A stretch of DNA of 64,000 nt from Pseudocercospora fijiensis CIRAD86 (GCF_000340215.1 NW_006921539.1:2694056-2758055), one strand, 5' to 3'. Shown: positions 12,010 to 25,720, counted from the first letter of the stretch. Program-made: numbers and translations. The notes: generated by a model from the letters alone, not told the origin.

Positions 12010-12880
12010 ATGTCTACTCCTTCGCGTACCTCTAGTAAGCGCGCCGTAGGCGTACCGCCCTCGATACCTACTACGCCTACCTAGCGCCTACTAAAAGTCC
12101 TAGAGGGCTATACCTATTACTTTAGGTATATAACGGCTAATAGTACGTTTTCTCGCCCCTTACTACGCATACGCGCTTCGCAACTAACTCGCTTTAGTAG
12201 ACCTGTCTAAGCTCTATATAGGCGGCAATATAGACCCTACTACTAAGCGCAACTACGATCGCTACTACGGTAGCTACTACCCTTATACGCCTATTACGGT
12301 ACGTGCGCTAGTGTCGCTACTAGCCCGTATCTACGCTATACGCTCTACGCGCGACTTGTACGACCTAGATAGCTACAACTCCCTCGAGGAGTCTAACGAG
12401 GCCTTAGAGGCACTCTAGGCCGAGCTAGACGCTATAGTCGCACGTATGTTCCTTATACGCTCCGCTTACGCTTTATATACTAACCTCGATATTAGTTATC
12501 CTATCTACGCTCGACGCCTTTTATATTAACAAGAATAAGGTAACCCTAGGCGGCAAAGCCCTAGCCTATAAGGAGGCCGCTAGCGGGTCCCTTACAGACG
12601 TTAACCTCCTTAGTACCCTTAAGAATATCGGTACTAACTTAGCCGGCTTAGTAGAGATTAGTCGTTAGGTATAGTTTTTCCTATAGCCTCGTCTTACCTA
12701 CGCTTTATATACTAACCGTACTAGAACCTCGCCTAGCGCGTCGGCGCTAAGGCTATCGCTACTATCGATGCCGCTATAGATATCGAAGAGGAGGACGAGG
12801 AGGAGGAGTCTAAGGATAAGTAGAGTAGACGGCCCGCCGTCGCCGCGCCTACGCGGCGCTACCTTTATATATACTAGGCC
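12010..12880 (+). pseudogene. Antisense ORF between integrase and 3' LTR, unrecognised
   Basis: A forward-strand coding-like stretch starts with ATG at 12,010. It is preceded by a TATA-like GTATTTAAAG near 11,851 and a pyrimidine-rich leader, so it looks like a separate transcription unit running opposite to the retrotransposon genes. The C-terminal part has a Glu/Asp-rich tail (12,780-12,820). Frames shift at least once and TAG stops are common, consistent with RIP plus small indels. No family is recognised. Antisense ORFs between pol and the 3' LTR are known in some plant Gypsy elements; whether this is analogous is inference. Confidence 0.4.
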
Positions 12881-12959
12881 GATAGGCCTTTTTTAGTAGC
12901 GAAACGAGTACGTATCTACTATTTTTCTTAAGTTTTATTTTCGTTTGTTTTAATTACTA

Positions 12960-15514
12960 CCTACGCTTACGCTTCGCTTAAGCTTCGAACTCGTCTAACG
13001 CTATAGAATCTTTAATATAAATAGCTAGCTCCTAAGTATTGTATTCTTTAGGCTAACCTCGCTACTTAATAAGGTAGTACGCCTTCCGCTTTTTTATCTT
13101 CTTAGCTGCGATTGTTTCTACCTACTACTCGTTACCTTTAGCGATAGGCATACTTATCTTATACTCCTCGCTATCGCGCCTATACTAAGGCTCGAGGAGG
13201 GAAATATAGAAAACATTATAGATCTTCGTACTTAACGGCAGCGCTAGGCGGTACGCCTACGCTCCGACTACGTCGATAATACGAAAAGGCCCTATATACT
13301 TCGGGCTAAGTTTCTTCTTTAGGATATCTAAGCTAATGTTCTTTATCGATAGCAAGACTAGGTCGCCTATACTATATATCTTAGTAGTATAGTATATATT
13401 GTATTGCTTAGCCTAGTATTCTACTGCTTTCTGCTAGCGTTCTATAAGCGTCTTATATGCTTTCCGTAGTCGCTCCGCAGCGTCGATAGCTACTAGTACC
13501 CTTCCCTTAGTTAGCTCGTCCCGAGCTAGCAGCTTATTTGCGCTTAGTATTAAATTAGGGTTAAAGCCGTAGAGTATCTTAAAGGGGCTTACACGTAACG
13601 CAGGATAAACGCTGTTACTATAGGCAAACTCCGCCTAAGGCAACAATTTAGCCTAATTATCCTAGTTCTCGGAGCAATAATATCGTAGGTATTGCTCGAG
13701 GGTCTAGTTCGCGCGTTCGGTTTACCTATTAGTCTAAGGATAGAAGGCTATACTAAGCCTACGCTTTATATACGCTTCGAAGCAGAAGTCGCTCTAAAAC
13801 TAGCTAGTAAAAAGCGATCTACGATCGCTAACAATGCCTAATAGTACTCTAAAACGCCTAATTACCTCCCTTTAAAGGATATCCGCGAGTTCTACTACTA
13901 TACACTTCTTCGTCGTTAGGATAAAGAGGCTTATCTTCGTATAGCGGTCGACTATTACGAGGATCGTAGTATATACGTAGGTACTAAGCTTACTCGGCGG
14001 GAGATCGGTAATAAAGTCTATCGTTAATTCTTACTATAGTCGGGTTAGTATAGGCAGCGTAGCGAGCTCGCTATATAGGCGATAGCGCTTCGCCTTCGAC
14101 TATTAACAAATTCTATAGGTGCGGATATAGGCCGTAATATCCTCGGCTATCTTCGGCTAGAAGTACTTTCGGCGTATTAGGTCTATAGTCTTAGCTATAC
14201 TAAAGTATCTAGCTAAAGGGTCGTCGTAGTATATACGTATTAGTTACGTACGCAATGCGTAGTCCTTAGGGATATATAGCGTATTACCGTAATAAATAAG
14301 GTTACTACGGCGTAAATAGCTAGCCGGGAGGTTAGAACTACTTAACGAGGCTAAGCTACCCGACGGTAAGCTTATCTCGTGTAAGCCTCCTCCTCTTGCT
14401 TGCTCTAGCTATTATAAAGTATATACGAAACTAAGGATTATATTAGGCGTCTCGTAGTAGGGCCCGTTATTCCTAACGATAGTAGCCGCTACTCTTACGG
14501 GACTACTAATAAAACTCTTACGTTCCGCTAGCGCTATACTAGCGTCTCGTATCCCTATATATATAATAGAGATACGTTTTATAATCGGCTCGATATCCTC
14601 GGGTAGATTTAACTATAGAGCTAGTTTCGACTATAATATAGGAAGAAGGTTGTTTACCGCCTACGACTCGCTCTCGTAGTCGCTACGTCGTAAAGGCGTA
14701 TCGGCTAGATTTCGTTTACTAGCCCGATGTTTAATAGTAAAGTTAAAAGGTATAAGGAAGGTTACCTATCTTGCCTGCCTTCTAACGAGCTACTTTATTT
14801 TTATAAAGCCTTTAAGATTAGCGTAGTCGATAACTACGCGGGTCGTATACTAAGCGCTATTAAGGTACGGGCGCTAATGCTTAAAGGACTCGATAACCGC
14901 TAGGAGCTCCTAGTTATAGGTCTTATAATTCGTCTCGGCTAGGACTATTTTTCGTAACTAGAAGGCAATAGGGTACTAATTCCTATCTTCGCTCTATTAT
15001 AATATAATCCCTGCTAAGGCGAACGTAGAGGTATCGGTTTCGATACGTAGGGGCTTCGTAGGATTATAGTATCGTAATATCGAGGCCGAGCTAAAGGTAG
15101 CCTTTAGCTAGCGGAACGCTTGCTCCTCGCTTTCGCCCTACTAGACCTGCCCTAGCTTCTAGCTATTTACGGCACCTTTCGATAGGGCAGTTAGCGGTAT
15201 AACGATTTAGGAGTAATTTAGAATAAACCTCCGATAGAAGTTATAGAATCTAAGGAAGGATTAAACCTCCTTTAGCGTTAATAGGCGAGGCTACTCGGTA
15301 ATAGCGTTTACCCTACGCTAATCTATCGATACGCCTTCGGTACTAACGATAAACCCTAGGAATTCGACTTCTTTCTTCTAGAAGGAATATTTCTTCCTAT
15401 TTACGTATAGCGCAAACTTTCTAAGCCGCGTAAGGATAGCGCGTACGTCTCGTACGTAGTCCTCTCGCGTTTTGCTATAAATAAGAATATCGTTAAGGTA
15501 GACGATATAGCAAA
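12960..15514 (-). pseudogene. Chromovirus pol: RT end, RNase H, integrase, chromodomain
   Basis: Read on the reverse strand from 15,514: an RT catalytic-motif block YIVYLNDILIYS; an RNase H segment with PLRIETD, ELLAVIESFKH and IDYANLKGFIK (15,060-14,750); integrase; a GPY/F-like block KLSPKYIGPFRIIDVVG near 13,270; FYISLLEP near 13,210; and a chromodomain block YYLIK*RG*PKEYNT*E near 13,060. Stops replace Trp and Gln codons. This pattern identifies a chromodomain-bearing Ty3/Gypsy element with confidence, now inactive. Confidence 0.85.
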
Positions 15515-15516
15515 TA

Positions 15517-15562
15517 CGTTACGGAAACTTTTTTACCGATCGCGACGATCCTATCGATAGGA
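15517..15562 (+). repeat. Left terminal inverted repeat of the giant transposon
   Basis: Matches the reverse complement of 35,336-35,381 with a few substitutions and a small offset. The outermost bases CGTTACG and the poly-T tract that follows are shared. CGATCCTATCGAT-type subterminal sequence follows directly. Confidence 0.8.
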
Positions 15563-15640
15563 TCGCTTAGGATCCTTAGGATCGCACGTTAAAGATCTTG
15601 TCTAACAGGATCGTCGCGATCTAGAAATTCTAGCAAATCT
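15545..15640. repeat. Left subterminal GATC repeats
   Basis: Clustered units such as GATCCTATCGATAGGATCG and CTTAGGATC, in both orientations, follow the left inverted repeat. Similar units are denser at the right end (35,195-35,360). Subterminal repeats are known transposase-binding sites in CACTA-type elements; that role here is inference. Confidence 0.6.
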
Positions 15641-15989
15641 GTTCGTATTGAGAATTTTGTTCTTTACCGTCCGACTCGTATATCGAGTCGGGCTCGAGTC
15701 GTCGCATATACTAGTACTAGCATTTGAATTACATTTTCTATCGGATCTATATATTATACGATAGTTGCTTCTGCTAATATCTAACGTTTATACGCATACT
15801 CGGGTAACTACTAGCATTTGTATACGTCTACTACGTACACTAAGTTAGTACCGACTTAGCGACCGACTCGTATAGTGTTAATAGATTTCGTTATGTTGTA
15901 TAGGGCATCCATTTATTACGGTTAATAAGAATGTATTCTATTCGTCCTCTACGGCTATATTAAAGCGATATACCTCTACCTTCTTTCGT

Positions 15990-18900
15990 TTGTTTCCTTT
16001 CGACTTCTTCTTCTCTTTTACTATATATCTCCTAATTCTTCGATCCTACGTCTCCTCGTTAAATGCTATCTCCTTAACTTTGCCGCCGTCCGCCTCTATA
16101 TCCGCCTACTATATCTACTCCCCCTCTTCTAGCCCTAATATATCCCTAACGCGATCACTTACCGCCGCGAATGAAGTCTTGTCTATTATATAAGACTAGT
16201 CGGAATGCCTGCTATTCTTATAGTAATTAGCGCGCAATCCTTCCCTATTGCTATTACCGCGGTGTATCTATACCTTTAGTATTAATTGTCTTCGGTTCTA
16301 TTGTATTCTATTGTCTCGGTTGCACTTATGCCGTTACCTCCCCGTACCGAAGCAAACGGATTAGTAGCCCCCGTCGGCTCCTAATCTGTCGCTTAGAAAC
16401 TGCTCTATAGTATAGGCAGTCTAATATCGTTTTTCTTAGGTAGGGCCTCCGCCTCCGCTAACCTATCTATCGCATTATCGCCGGCTTTGAGTTGTTTACT
16501 TAATTGTTGCCCGGTAGACGCTTTAGGACCTGTCGATTATATTAGTAGGTAAGAGAAACACGGCGCTCGCAGACTACTCTTACTATAGCGCTCGATCGAT
16601 CCGCCTTTATCGTCGGAATCTAAAACGACGTCGATTGCTATAAGTGCATCGATGTCGTTGCGTACGCTCTCGAAGTTATTTATTAATAATTTAGGGGTAT
16701 CCTATACTCTGCCTATATACCGTACGTATATCTTCTACGCTTTCGACAACCGAAGGTTACGAGTAGCTTAATCCGTCGCATTCTACGCAGTTATCCGATC
16801 TAGGAACGGCTAGTGCATTAACTTGTAATCTAGGGCTAGCTAGATCGCTTTACCTCTAACTTTGGTTAAATGCGACTCTATCGACTATCCGGTTAGTATT
16901 CTACCGAGTACCGTAGCGGTAGACAATATTATAAAAGGGGTGACTTTGTAGTAGTACTGTTTAATATATGTCTTCTAGCCTCGCCGATCCTGCCGGAGTA
17001 GCATACCCGCTAGACATTTATATATAAGCTTACTAAGGTAGCGCGTAGCATATATCGACCGTTAGCTATTATCTAGTAACTATACTATTTTAGAGAGGGT
17101 CTTACTAGTTTCTCGTCGTAGCACTCGAAGATTTAGTTGTCGAGCATCCTCTTAGCGTATACTATCCTTTTTAGAGTGTCGGTTATTACGATCGGTGCTT
17201 AGTTTATTAAGGTCAATCGGATATAGGTATTAATATAGCCTCGCTCCTTTCGTATAGCTTCTCGCAACTATTCTAATATTAGTCTCGATGCTATTATATC
17301 GGGATCTCTACCGACTACTTAGACTACGTCTCTCGACGGTATATAGCTACCCGGCTATAGCACTATTATACGTAAAGCTAGTAATCGATCGTAGTTTTCA
17401 CTATATACCTCCTTAATTGTTTCGTCTACCTATACTAGGGTTTAGGTAGTAGGAAACATCGTCTTATATCCTCGGGCCCTAGTTAACGTAATAGCGAATA
17501 GTTTACGACGCGTCTCGTTATATAAGATTTGCTCCCTTGCTTCGAGTAAGCCCTTCTTTCGATTTAAACGTTCTTTACTAGAAGTCGTTAAGCCTTTGTC
17601 TCGCTTCTTACGTCGTTTTAATAGCTTTATATCGTCGCTCTAATCCGCCCTATCGTCGCCGTACTTCCGTTTTAGCCTTGCCGGATCTTTGCTATTCTTG
17701 CCCTTATACTAGTTACGTTAGTCCTCTGTTACCGTACTCTAGCGTACGTTACCTTTATAAATTTCGATTCAATGCTAGTCGCTATATATAAACGAGTATC
17801 CTCCCCGTTTTCTTCTTCGAATCTAGTATCCCTATCCGACTCTATCGAGTTAGATAACGACTTAGTTCTATATTCATCTTCTTTATAGTTGCGACCTATC
17901 CTAAGTGTACTACAACGAGTAGTAGTATTGTTACGAATCTAACGTAGTATATATTAGACTATACGCGTCTTCGTGCTTATTTACCCTACGAAAAGGGGGC
18001 TATTAAATTGCGGTTTCATCTTCTACTCCTATATAGACTGCCCGAGTCGCCGTCTATAATCGCTTATTAGTCCTGTCGGGTATGCCCCGCTAACGCTAAA
18101 GCATAATCGTAGCCTATAGACTATTCGCTATTTTCGTACCTTGTCGACGCTAGCCCGATTCGGTCGCGAGTCGGATTCGGGAACTATCAATCTAGCGCTA
18201 TTATTAGTCTAGCGGTAATTATTGCAGTCTATACCGACGGTATATAGCAATACTATCGACATTGCACTAAAGCAATCGGCGCATTTAGACTATTTATTCC
18301 TCGCTCGGTCGCTACTACGGTATATATAGATGTATGTTCTTTATCGGTAAATCAATCGGCGTTAGCTAATCCGCTAGGTCGAACATATACCTTCGAAGCC
18401 GCCTCGTAGCATTACGGGTTAGTTAGAACTATCTCTATCGGCGTATTTAGCTAATTCGAGGTTAATAATACCGTAGAGGCCCTATACTCGACAGATACAA
18501 TTCTAACTAGATTAGCTAGATGTATGCAATCTACCCTAGTACGACGACTGCTAGTCGCAGCCGATTTAGCCTTTCCTTAACTATCGGGCTACCCCGAGTC
18601 CGCTATCGCTATAGCGCGATTAGGGTGCTTAAATATAGGCCGAGATTAAATAGATAAAGGAAGAGATCGCGGCGCTTAAGACTGCTATACGTAATATACT
18701 TACTATATATTAGCATATGTCTAAGATTAAAGCGTAGTGCTTATCGTAGTCGGGGCATCTTGCCTTCCGTTTAATAAATAGATTAGTGCCTATTACTATT
18801 AGAGTAGGACTTCTATATCGGACTTAGTAAAATTAATTATTTATCTCGCTTTTCTGCGTTTACATTTACGCTCGTTCTGCCTCCTTAATTTGCCTATAGA

Positions 18901-20300
18901 TTGCAAATCGCAGCTATAGGCCTCTGCCTAATATATCGGATAGACTAGCCCTCTACTGTCGCTCGTTGTTAATTCGAACGTATCTATATTGGTCGCTTAT
19001 CTAATACAAGGCGTCGACGCCGGCTTCGAAACTACAATCTACCCGTAGCATCTTAACTAATCGTTCGAGGTCTATATTATCGACTCCTACTAACGCGCGG
19101 CCTCTAACTATAGGCTAGCGATAATCGAGTTTATATAGTCGATATATAGGTTTCACCTTCCTGTTCTACTCTTACACTATAACTATACTCTGCTATACAT
19201 TATTTAGTACGCGGTACGGCGGCACCGCTCTAGATCCTTCTAGTATCGCTAGTCTAGTATCCGTAGATATAGCAATTTCCGCGTAATCGCTAGTATCGCC
19301 GACTCTACGCGTTGTTACGCGTACCGTTTTTCGTCTCGTCCGTCGGCGATAATTAGAACAAATCTTGTATACTAAGCACCTAAACGCAGTCTATCCCTCT
19401 ACCGTACGGATCTACTTTACTACCTTAGGGAACTCTTCTTCGTATTTCTCGTCTATTAATACTAGGTCGTATAGGTAACCTTGCGTCCTTCGGCGTTCCG
19501 GCAATAATAGTAATCGGAACGTGCTACTAATCTAACCAGACTCCTGAATTAACCTCTCGACGCTAGCGTAAAATACGTAGTATATCGACGGCGATAGGCT
19601 AAGGCCGCGAGTAATACCGCCTATTAAATATTAATCGCGAGGTAGTTAAGTACGTAGCATTCTCGAAGGCGGTAGTTGTATATATAGCGTAGTAGAAAGT
19701 CGACGTTAGTTAGCAGTAGAAACTAGAACTACTCTAGTCGCGGGGTTTGCTAATGCCGACTCGGGCCCTAATTCGGTATCGAATCGGGTACTAAGCCTAC
19801 TAGGCAACTTCTACATCCTCTATTACTAACTTCGGTAGCGGGTTCGGCAAATTACGTTATCTATTATCTCGCTTCTTAACCTCACGCCTAGTATATTGTG
19901 TTGCCGCGGATTTATATACGGTCGTTTATTCGGCCTCCTACGTAGACTACTACTCTAGTGCACGATCTATAGAATATTTCGATCGTTTTATGCCTTTGTT
20001 TGCTACTCGTTATAGCTAAACATATGCCTTTTCGCCGCCGATAGAGTTAGTAGCATCTATAGAAAACATGCTATCTTAATCGTTAGCTCGAACTATCTAT
20101 ATGCCCTGCTCTCGGGTCCTAAGACTAACCGCCTTACTAGCCTATACCCTCGTACTATAGCGGGTCTAGTCTACCCGCTATCGTATAATAATTGTTAGTT
20201 ACTATAAGGATATAGATCGGTTAATTTAGCTATATTGCGTAGCTTATAAGCACTCGCGTCTCGCGCCGGCGATCGTAGTCGCAACTCTGCTATAGATAGG
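15990..20300 (-). pseudogene. Long reverse-strand frame, unrecognised cargo protein
   Basis: Much of this stretch reads as coding on the reverse strand, with RIP-type TAG/TAA stops. A good segment (about 17,700-16,850) is Lys/Arg-rich, then has LLEAREQILYNETRRKLF, then mixed helical sequence. Another segment near 16,600-16,420 contains STGPKASTGQQLSKQLKAGD. Small frame changes suggest introns or indels, so I cannot give exon limits. I recognise no domain. It would be transcribed divergently from the helicase gene to the right, with a possible shared promoter region at 20,500-20,990. Confidence 0.4.
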
Positions 20301-20796
20301 CTTATATTTACTTTACTGACTTTCGATTACTTGTTACGTAGTACTATATTTACTACGACTTGTTAGTCCTATATCTAGAACCGTCTATCGTATAGGGGTT
20401 TATACTACAACGATTATCTGTAGCCTTATTACTTCGGTTACTAGTTGCGTAACTGAACTATTATATGCTTAAGCGCTAGATGCCTTACTTCGTCGATTTA
20501 TTAGTTAGTTAGGCCCGACTCGCTAACCGACCTGGTTACGAGGCAGGTATTTAAGGTCGTTACCTTTCCTTATTACTACCTTCTTTAACATTTACTATTA
20601 ACTCGCACTAATACACCTATTCTATATATATGTACCCCCTTACCCTCCCTATCGTACGTATAGTATATTATTTCCTTCGCTAATGCCCTATTCTAACTCG
20701 TATATAGGCCGCACTATGTAACTTAGCCGTCGTGCTCGACTAGCGTTAAGCTAGTATATATAGACACTCGTTATATAACGCAACTCTAACGGCTCG

Positions 20797-20858
20797 CGTT
20801 AGGGTCGGCGGGTATAAGTAGCTCTCCGCTCCTATTCTTACCTCCGCCGACCCTAACG
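20797..20858. repeat. Inverted repeat with 15-bp perfect arms
   Basis: Arm CGTTAGGGTCGGCGG at 20,797-20,811 is matched by its reverse complement at 20,844-20,858, with a 32-nt loop. It sits in the intergenic stretch between two divergent cargo genes and could be a cruciform or a protein-binding site. Escape of both arms from RIP difference is notable. Confidence 0.6.
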
Positions 20859-20989
20859 TATAGCGAATTTCACTAACTCTGTTAGTTTATCTGCTACTCT
20901 CGGATAGTGTACGTCGTTGTCGATCTATAGTCCCTAACCTCTATTATATAAGTATTACTAATTAGTATAACCTGTTATATACTAATGCT

Positions 20990-23900
20990 ATATACTAGTT
21001 ACAAACTCGTCGCCTACTACCTTTGCCGAGATAGTAGTCTCTGCGAATGTCGAGGACTAGCTAAAGGACAACGAGCTACTAATTAAAGCCTTAAATAGCG
21101 GCAAAGACGTCCCTAAATATGTTATACTAAACCTATATAGCATCGACAAGCCTCTTCTTACGTTAGCAATAAAAAGGCTCCTTCCGTATCTAGAGAAACA
21201 TTTTTTATTTAACTAGTTAAAGGGGAAGTAGAGTCGCTAGCCCGTTAAGGGGCATTATAAGGAGGAGAAAGCTATAGTATACGCTATTGCTAGCAACCTC
21301 AACTATCCTACTAAACCTAGACGTACGCTATTAATGCCCGAATAGTACTTTAAAGATCCTAAATAGGCTCCGAAGTAGTACGTTAGGGGAATGCTTCCGT
21401 AGGACAATGCAAATAGTCCGAATAATGAAATTTAGAGGTCTATAGTCTACTTAGTATACCGCCTTATATAGAAGGTTATAAGGGACAAGTTTACCCCGCC
21501 GGCCGGTAATAATACTAAAGAGGAAGACGTATCCGAGAGCGAGACTAATAGATCCCGATAAACTACGCCCTCTATACCTAAGCGTAGAGCAAGTTCTGCC
21601 TCTGCTAGTAAGACTAGTAGAGCCGGTCGGGTATTTAAGAGAATAACGCTAAGAGATTCGCACGGTAGTAAGGATACTAATCTAGTAATATCCGACGCGC
21701 TACGCCCTATTAAGCCGGACCGGGCTAAGATTACGTTGTAGTTTAGTATTGTCGACTAGCGGTTACCTTTAACGGCAGACTACGACGTGTTTAGCCTGAA
21801 TTGGTCTGTCCTATAATCGAAGACTTCTAATAATATTAGTGCAAAGGATTTGTTACAGCTCTAGCTCGTACGAGAGTTATTACTATCGCCCGAATAGTAG
21901 AAGTACGAATTCTTCGTAGTAATCGATCTAGCTCGCGGCCCTAAAGATCTTTCTAAATACAAGACTAATCCGATATTCTACTCCCTAGCTATAGAGATAT
22001 ATAACAGCTTAGATACTAGGATTTCTACTAGACTCGATTTCCTCGTCGGCAAAAATATAACGGACTATGCTAGGATACCTTCTATATATCGTCGACCGTC
22101 CCTACTTAAGGCTTCTAGAACTATCGACCTAGCTTAGTACGGTGCTTCTATAGCCGGTAATCCTGCCGAAATCAATGTCGGTTAGGGTCCGCAGTCGCCT
22201 ACGAAATCGGCTATTAAGCAAGCTAAGGACGACCGACTCGCTCGTAAGGATCGCGCCGATCGCGAGCGCTATAAACAGCTTATCGCGGATAGATTCCAGA
22301 AGATATATAAAGAGTAGGAGGCAGCTCGGCAAGTAGCCGCGCGAAAAGCTATAGCCGACGTCGCCGCGGATATAACAGCGATTTAGTAGGCTATCGATAA
22401 GGCAGTTAAGGAGGTACTCCGCGACAACGGTTATAATAGGAACACTGCTTTACTTCTAGTCGCCCTCGACGATTCGGTTCGAACGGCCGTCCGTTCCGTA
22501 TAGCCCGATACGATAGAGTATACGGTAAAGACCTATATTGCTTCTACTCTGCCTAAGATATAGCACGCTTTAAATAGACTAGCACTATCCCTAGTACAAC
22601 CTCCGGCGCAGACAAATACTAGTAACAATACTAAGGATAATAGAAAAATTAATCCGAGTAAAGCCGATAATGCTAATAGTAAGAAGGCCGGAGATATAAT
22701 CGACTCGAAGCGAGATCGAATTCGCTAGAAATAGATCGAGTCGTTACCGAGTTAGATCGTATCGCTACTAGATCCGAATAAGCCTGAACTCGCCGTACGA
22801 CTACCGGGTACGCAAGTAGAAGTCTAAGCCGACCCTCTACCGATCTAGACGTTAGTAAATTTTGTCGATTAGATCTCGTCGGCGATACCTAGCTAGTCGA
22901 TAGATTTAGATATAGAAACCGACGTCGAGAAGCAGTTGTCTAGTAACGTATACTCCTATCTCGACGCTAAGAACTTTAAGTTAATATACGATTTTGGACT
23001 ACTCGATCCCTCTTAGACTTCGCCGCGTATAGGCGTTGTTCCGCCTAATTAGAGATCGACTCGTCCGTTAAAGTCTTACTAATTCTATACAATTACCTAG
23101 ACGCTTCTAGCTTCCGTTGCTAGCGCGGACTTCTATATCGGCGGTATAGACGTAGGCATAGGCAAGACGGCATATACGTTAGGGTACGTCGCTATAACCT
23201 CGATATAGTAGAGGGTATAGAGTAATAACGGGCTATTAACTGCTAACGCCTATCCCTTTCGGCTATCTAATTCGTCGGTTAACCTAGGACTTCGGCTAAA
23301 TAAGAAAATTACGTTCGATCCGTAGGTATTAGCTAGCGGTACAAAGCCGGTTATCCGCCCTAGCGTTTACGTTGTCTGTGTTCCGAAGCAGCTAGCCGAA
23401 AACTAGATACATAAGATCGACAACTTTATGCCCCCCGGAGCTATATTCGTATATCTTATAAAAGACTCTAGTAAGCTAACGAAAGATAAGAGACGCAACA
23501 GAACTAGTCCGTAGAACTACAACTAGGTCGTGCATATCGAGGACGTTCTTTATCTCGATTATATAGCGCTCCCGACTCGGCTAGAACTAGAACAGGTGTT
23601 CGGTATAAAGGTTGTAGATAAGTAGTAGTTCAAAAAAGGCGTCCCGGTACGCTTATTGCTTAAACACGAGGATATAGAAGTACCCCCTTGTTTATAGTAC
23701 TATAAATAGATCGTCCTTACTACCTCGACTATAATATCTAACGTACTGGATTTTATAACGTACGAACGAGCTAAGAAATAGAAGTCCTAGACACGGTCGG
23801 AGAAATCTAATTCGAAACCGCCGCTACTTCGTATACTAGCTGCGACTGTTATCGTCGACGAGTTTTATATTACTAAGATATGTAGCGCTAAAGAGTAGAC

Positions 23901-25300
23901 TGCCGTCGCTAGTCTTATAGGCTATCCTTTCGTTCTCGGCCTAAGTAGCACCCCTTTTAGTAAACTATCTAATTTAGCTATTATCGCAACTGCCTCGGTA
24001 TAGAGACACGTTAATGCCTACAATACAAAGGGGTACCTCTGCCCTATTTAGTCGCCTTCTATAGTACGGTTTGATTTCGTCGACTAATCGCTATCGACTA
24101 AAGAGACGCGCGATATAGAACGTAACTTCTAGTTTAGCGATAATAGTAATATCTCCGACTCGGCTAGGCATATTAGCAATTAGGTTTCTAAGTACTTACA
24201 ATCCGAATACTCTAACGCGATAGTAGGTCGAACAGAACTAAGTATTACGGATAAAGATACTCGGGCGCTAGACAAGTTTCGCCCTTAGTTGCTAACGAAA
24301 ATAGTTCGCCTTAAGAAGACGCTAATATAGCAACCTATACCTAATGCTCCGCGCGTACCGGCTGTCGATTGTCTACTATATTCCTATTTTAATATCGGCT
24401 TGCAATTTAAATCTATAGAAGATCTAGCACTAAGCGAGTAGGTCGAAGAATAGAAGGCAGCGGAAGATGCTAAATTTATATATGTATCTAAGATAATGCG
24501 GGTCTTTACTATGTTTCTATCGCTGCTTCTCGTACTATAGGGGGGCGATACGGACTTAATTAAGGAACTTAGTACTTTTACACTATAGGACATTAAAAAC
24601 ATGCTTCCTAGGATACGTAACTACGGTTTATCGGATCCCTACCTCTAGGACTATATACTAACACTGTATAACGAGCCGGTTATAGTGTCGCTACGGCATA
24701 TAATCCGAATTAAGCGCAGCAAGCAGCGCTAGCACGGGCATAGAAGTAAGATTGTGCTAGCTAGCTTTAAGCCGTAGAATGTCTTCGTTTTAGACTTAGT
24801 ACGTATCTATCTGCCCCTCTATCTACTAAGCATATAAGACTAACATTTTTGTAGTATCTTTAGTAGCTAGCTATATAGAAAAAAGACTCCGAGTATTACG
24901 ATAACATCCTAAGCACTAGTAACATAGCATACAGAATCCTTATCGATACTTAGAGTAGCTAGACCGATACTACTAGGGCCGACCTTGTTAAAGAGTTCGT
25001 GTCTACGAGGAACAAGGTAGATAGATATAGCGACGAGAAGTGGCTTATAGTAGCATATATAAGCTAGATTACAACTGGCATAAACCTCCCCCCTACGGAC
25101 ACCGTTATTATTATCGACAACTACTAGACTCCGGAGGCTAACATTTAAATAGGTAGAAGAGTATCTCGCGCGGCCGGCGTTTAGAGGGCAGATTTTACGG
25201 AGTCGTACCGATTTGTAATAGTATTAGTTGTAATTATATAGGTAGTATAGGTTACAAGCAGATAGGCACGAGCTTAGGATATACAATAATCGCTCGGCTT
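20990..25300 (+). pseudogene. SF2/SNF2-type helicase relic carried by the giant transposon
   Basis: A forward frame of more than 4 kb with RIP stops. It has a charged N-terminal region, then an ATPase core. A Walker A-like GIDVGIGKT lies near 23,143-23,169. A Walker B-like VIVDEF near 23,855 is followed by a motif III-like LGLSSTPFS near 23,940. A C-terminal helicase segment has TTGINLPPTDTVIIIDN near 25,070-25,120 and IGRRVSRA near 25,150. Motif order and spacing fit a Swi2/Snf2-like remodeller or another SF2 helicase. The gene is broken by RIP, and part of the C-terminal half shifts frame near 24,860, possibly an intron. The unmutated ancestor probably acted on DNA in the nucleus. Confidence 0.6.
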
Positions 25301-25499
25301 CGAGAAGGAAAAAAAGAGGAAAAAGGGTAAAGTATAATAGGATATAGCTATAGCGTACGTCGGCGCTAGTATTGCGAGTAGGGGAAGTAGTATACAGAGT
25401 CGACGTCGATATAGCAGATACGCTATAAAATGTTGATATAAGTAAAGCAAGCCTAACGTTGTGTTTATCCGCGCCTAATGTTAATAACTACTACTATAG

Positions 25500-25720
25500 G
25501 TACAAATTAGCGATACGACTCGACAACCGACTTAGGGTACGAGTCGGCAAGCCTATATATTAGGAAGCGACCTAGACTACCGCTCTGCCCTTTAAATTGG
25601 CGATGCGACTCGATAACCGACTAGCTGTCCGACTTAGTCCGGCTTAGGTTGCTAATTAGCAAACCGACGCATTAGGAAGCTACCTAACCTACCGCCCTAC
25701 CCTTCCTATCCCCTCTTACT
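25500..25720. repeat. Two imperfect direct copies of a ~105-bp intergenic unit
   Basis: The segment containing AATTAGCGATACGACTCG at about 25,505 recurs as AATTGGCGATGCGACTCG at about 25,596. Both continue with AACCGACT and a TTAGGAAGC-type end. They lie downstream of the helicase relic and carry the CGACTCG motif that recurs in other intergenic parts of this transposon. Confidence 0.5.
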
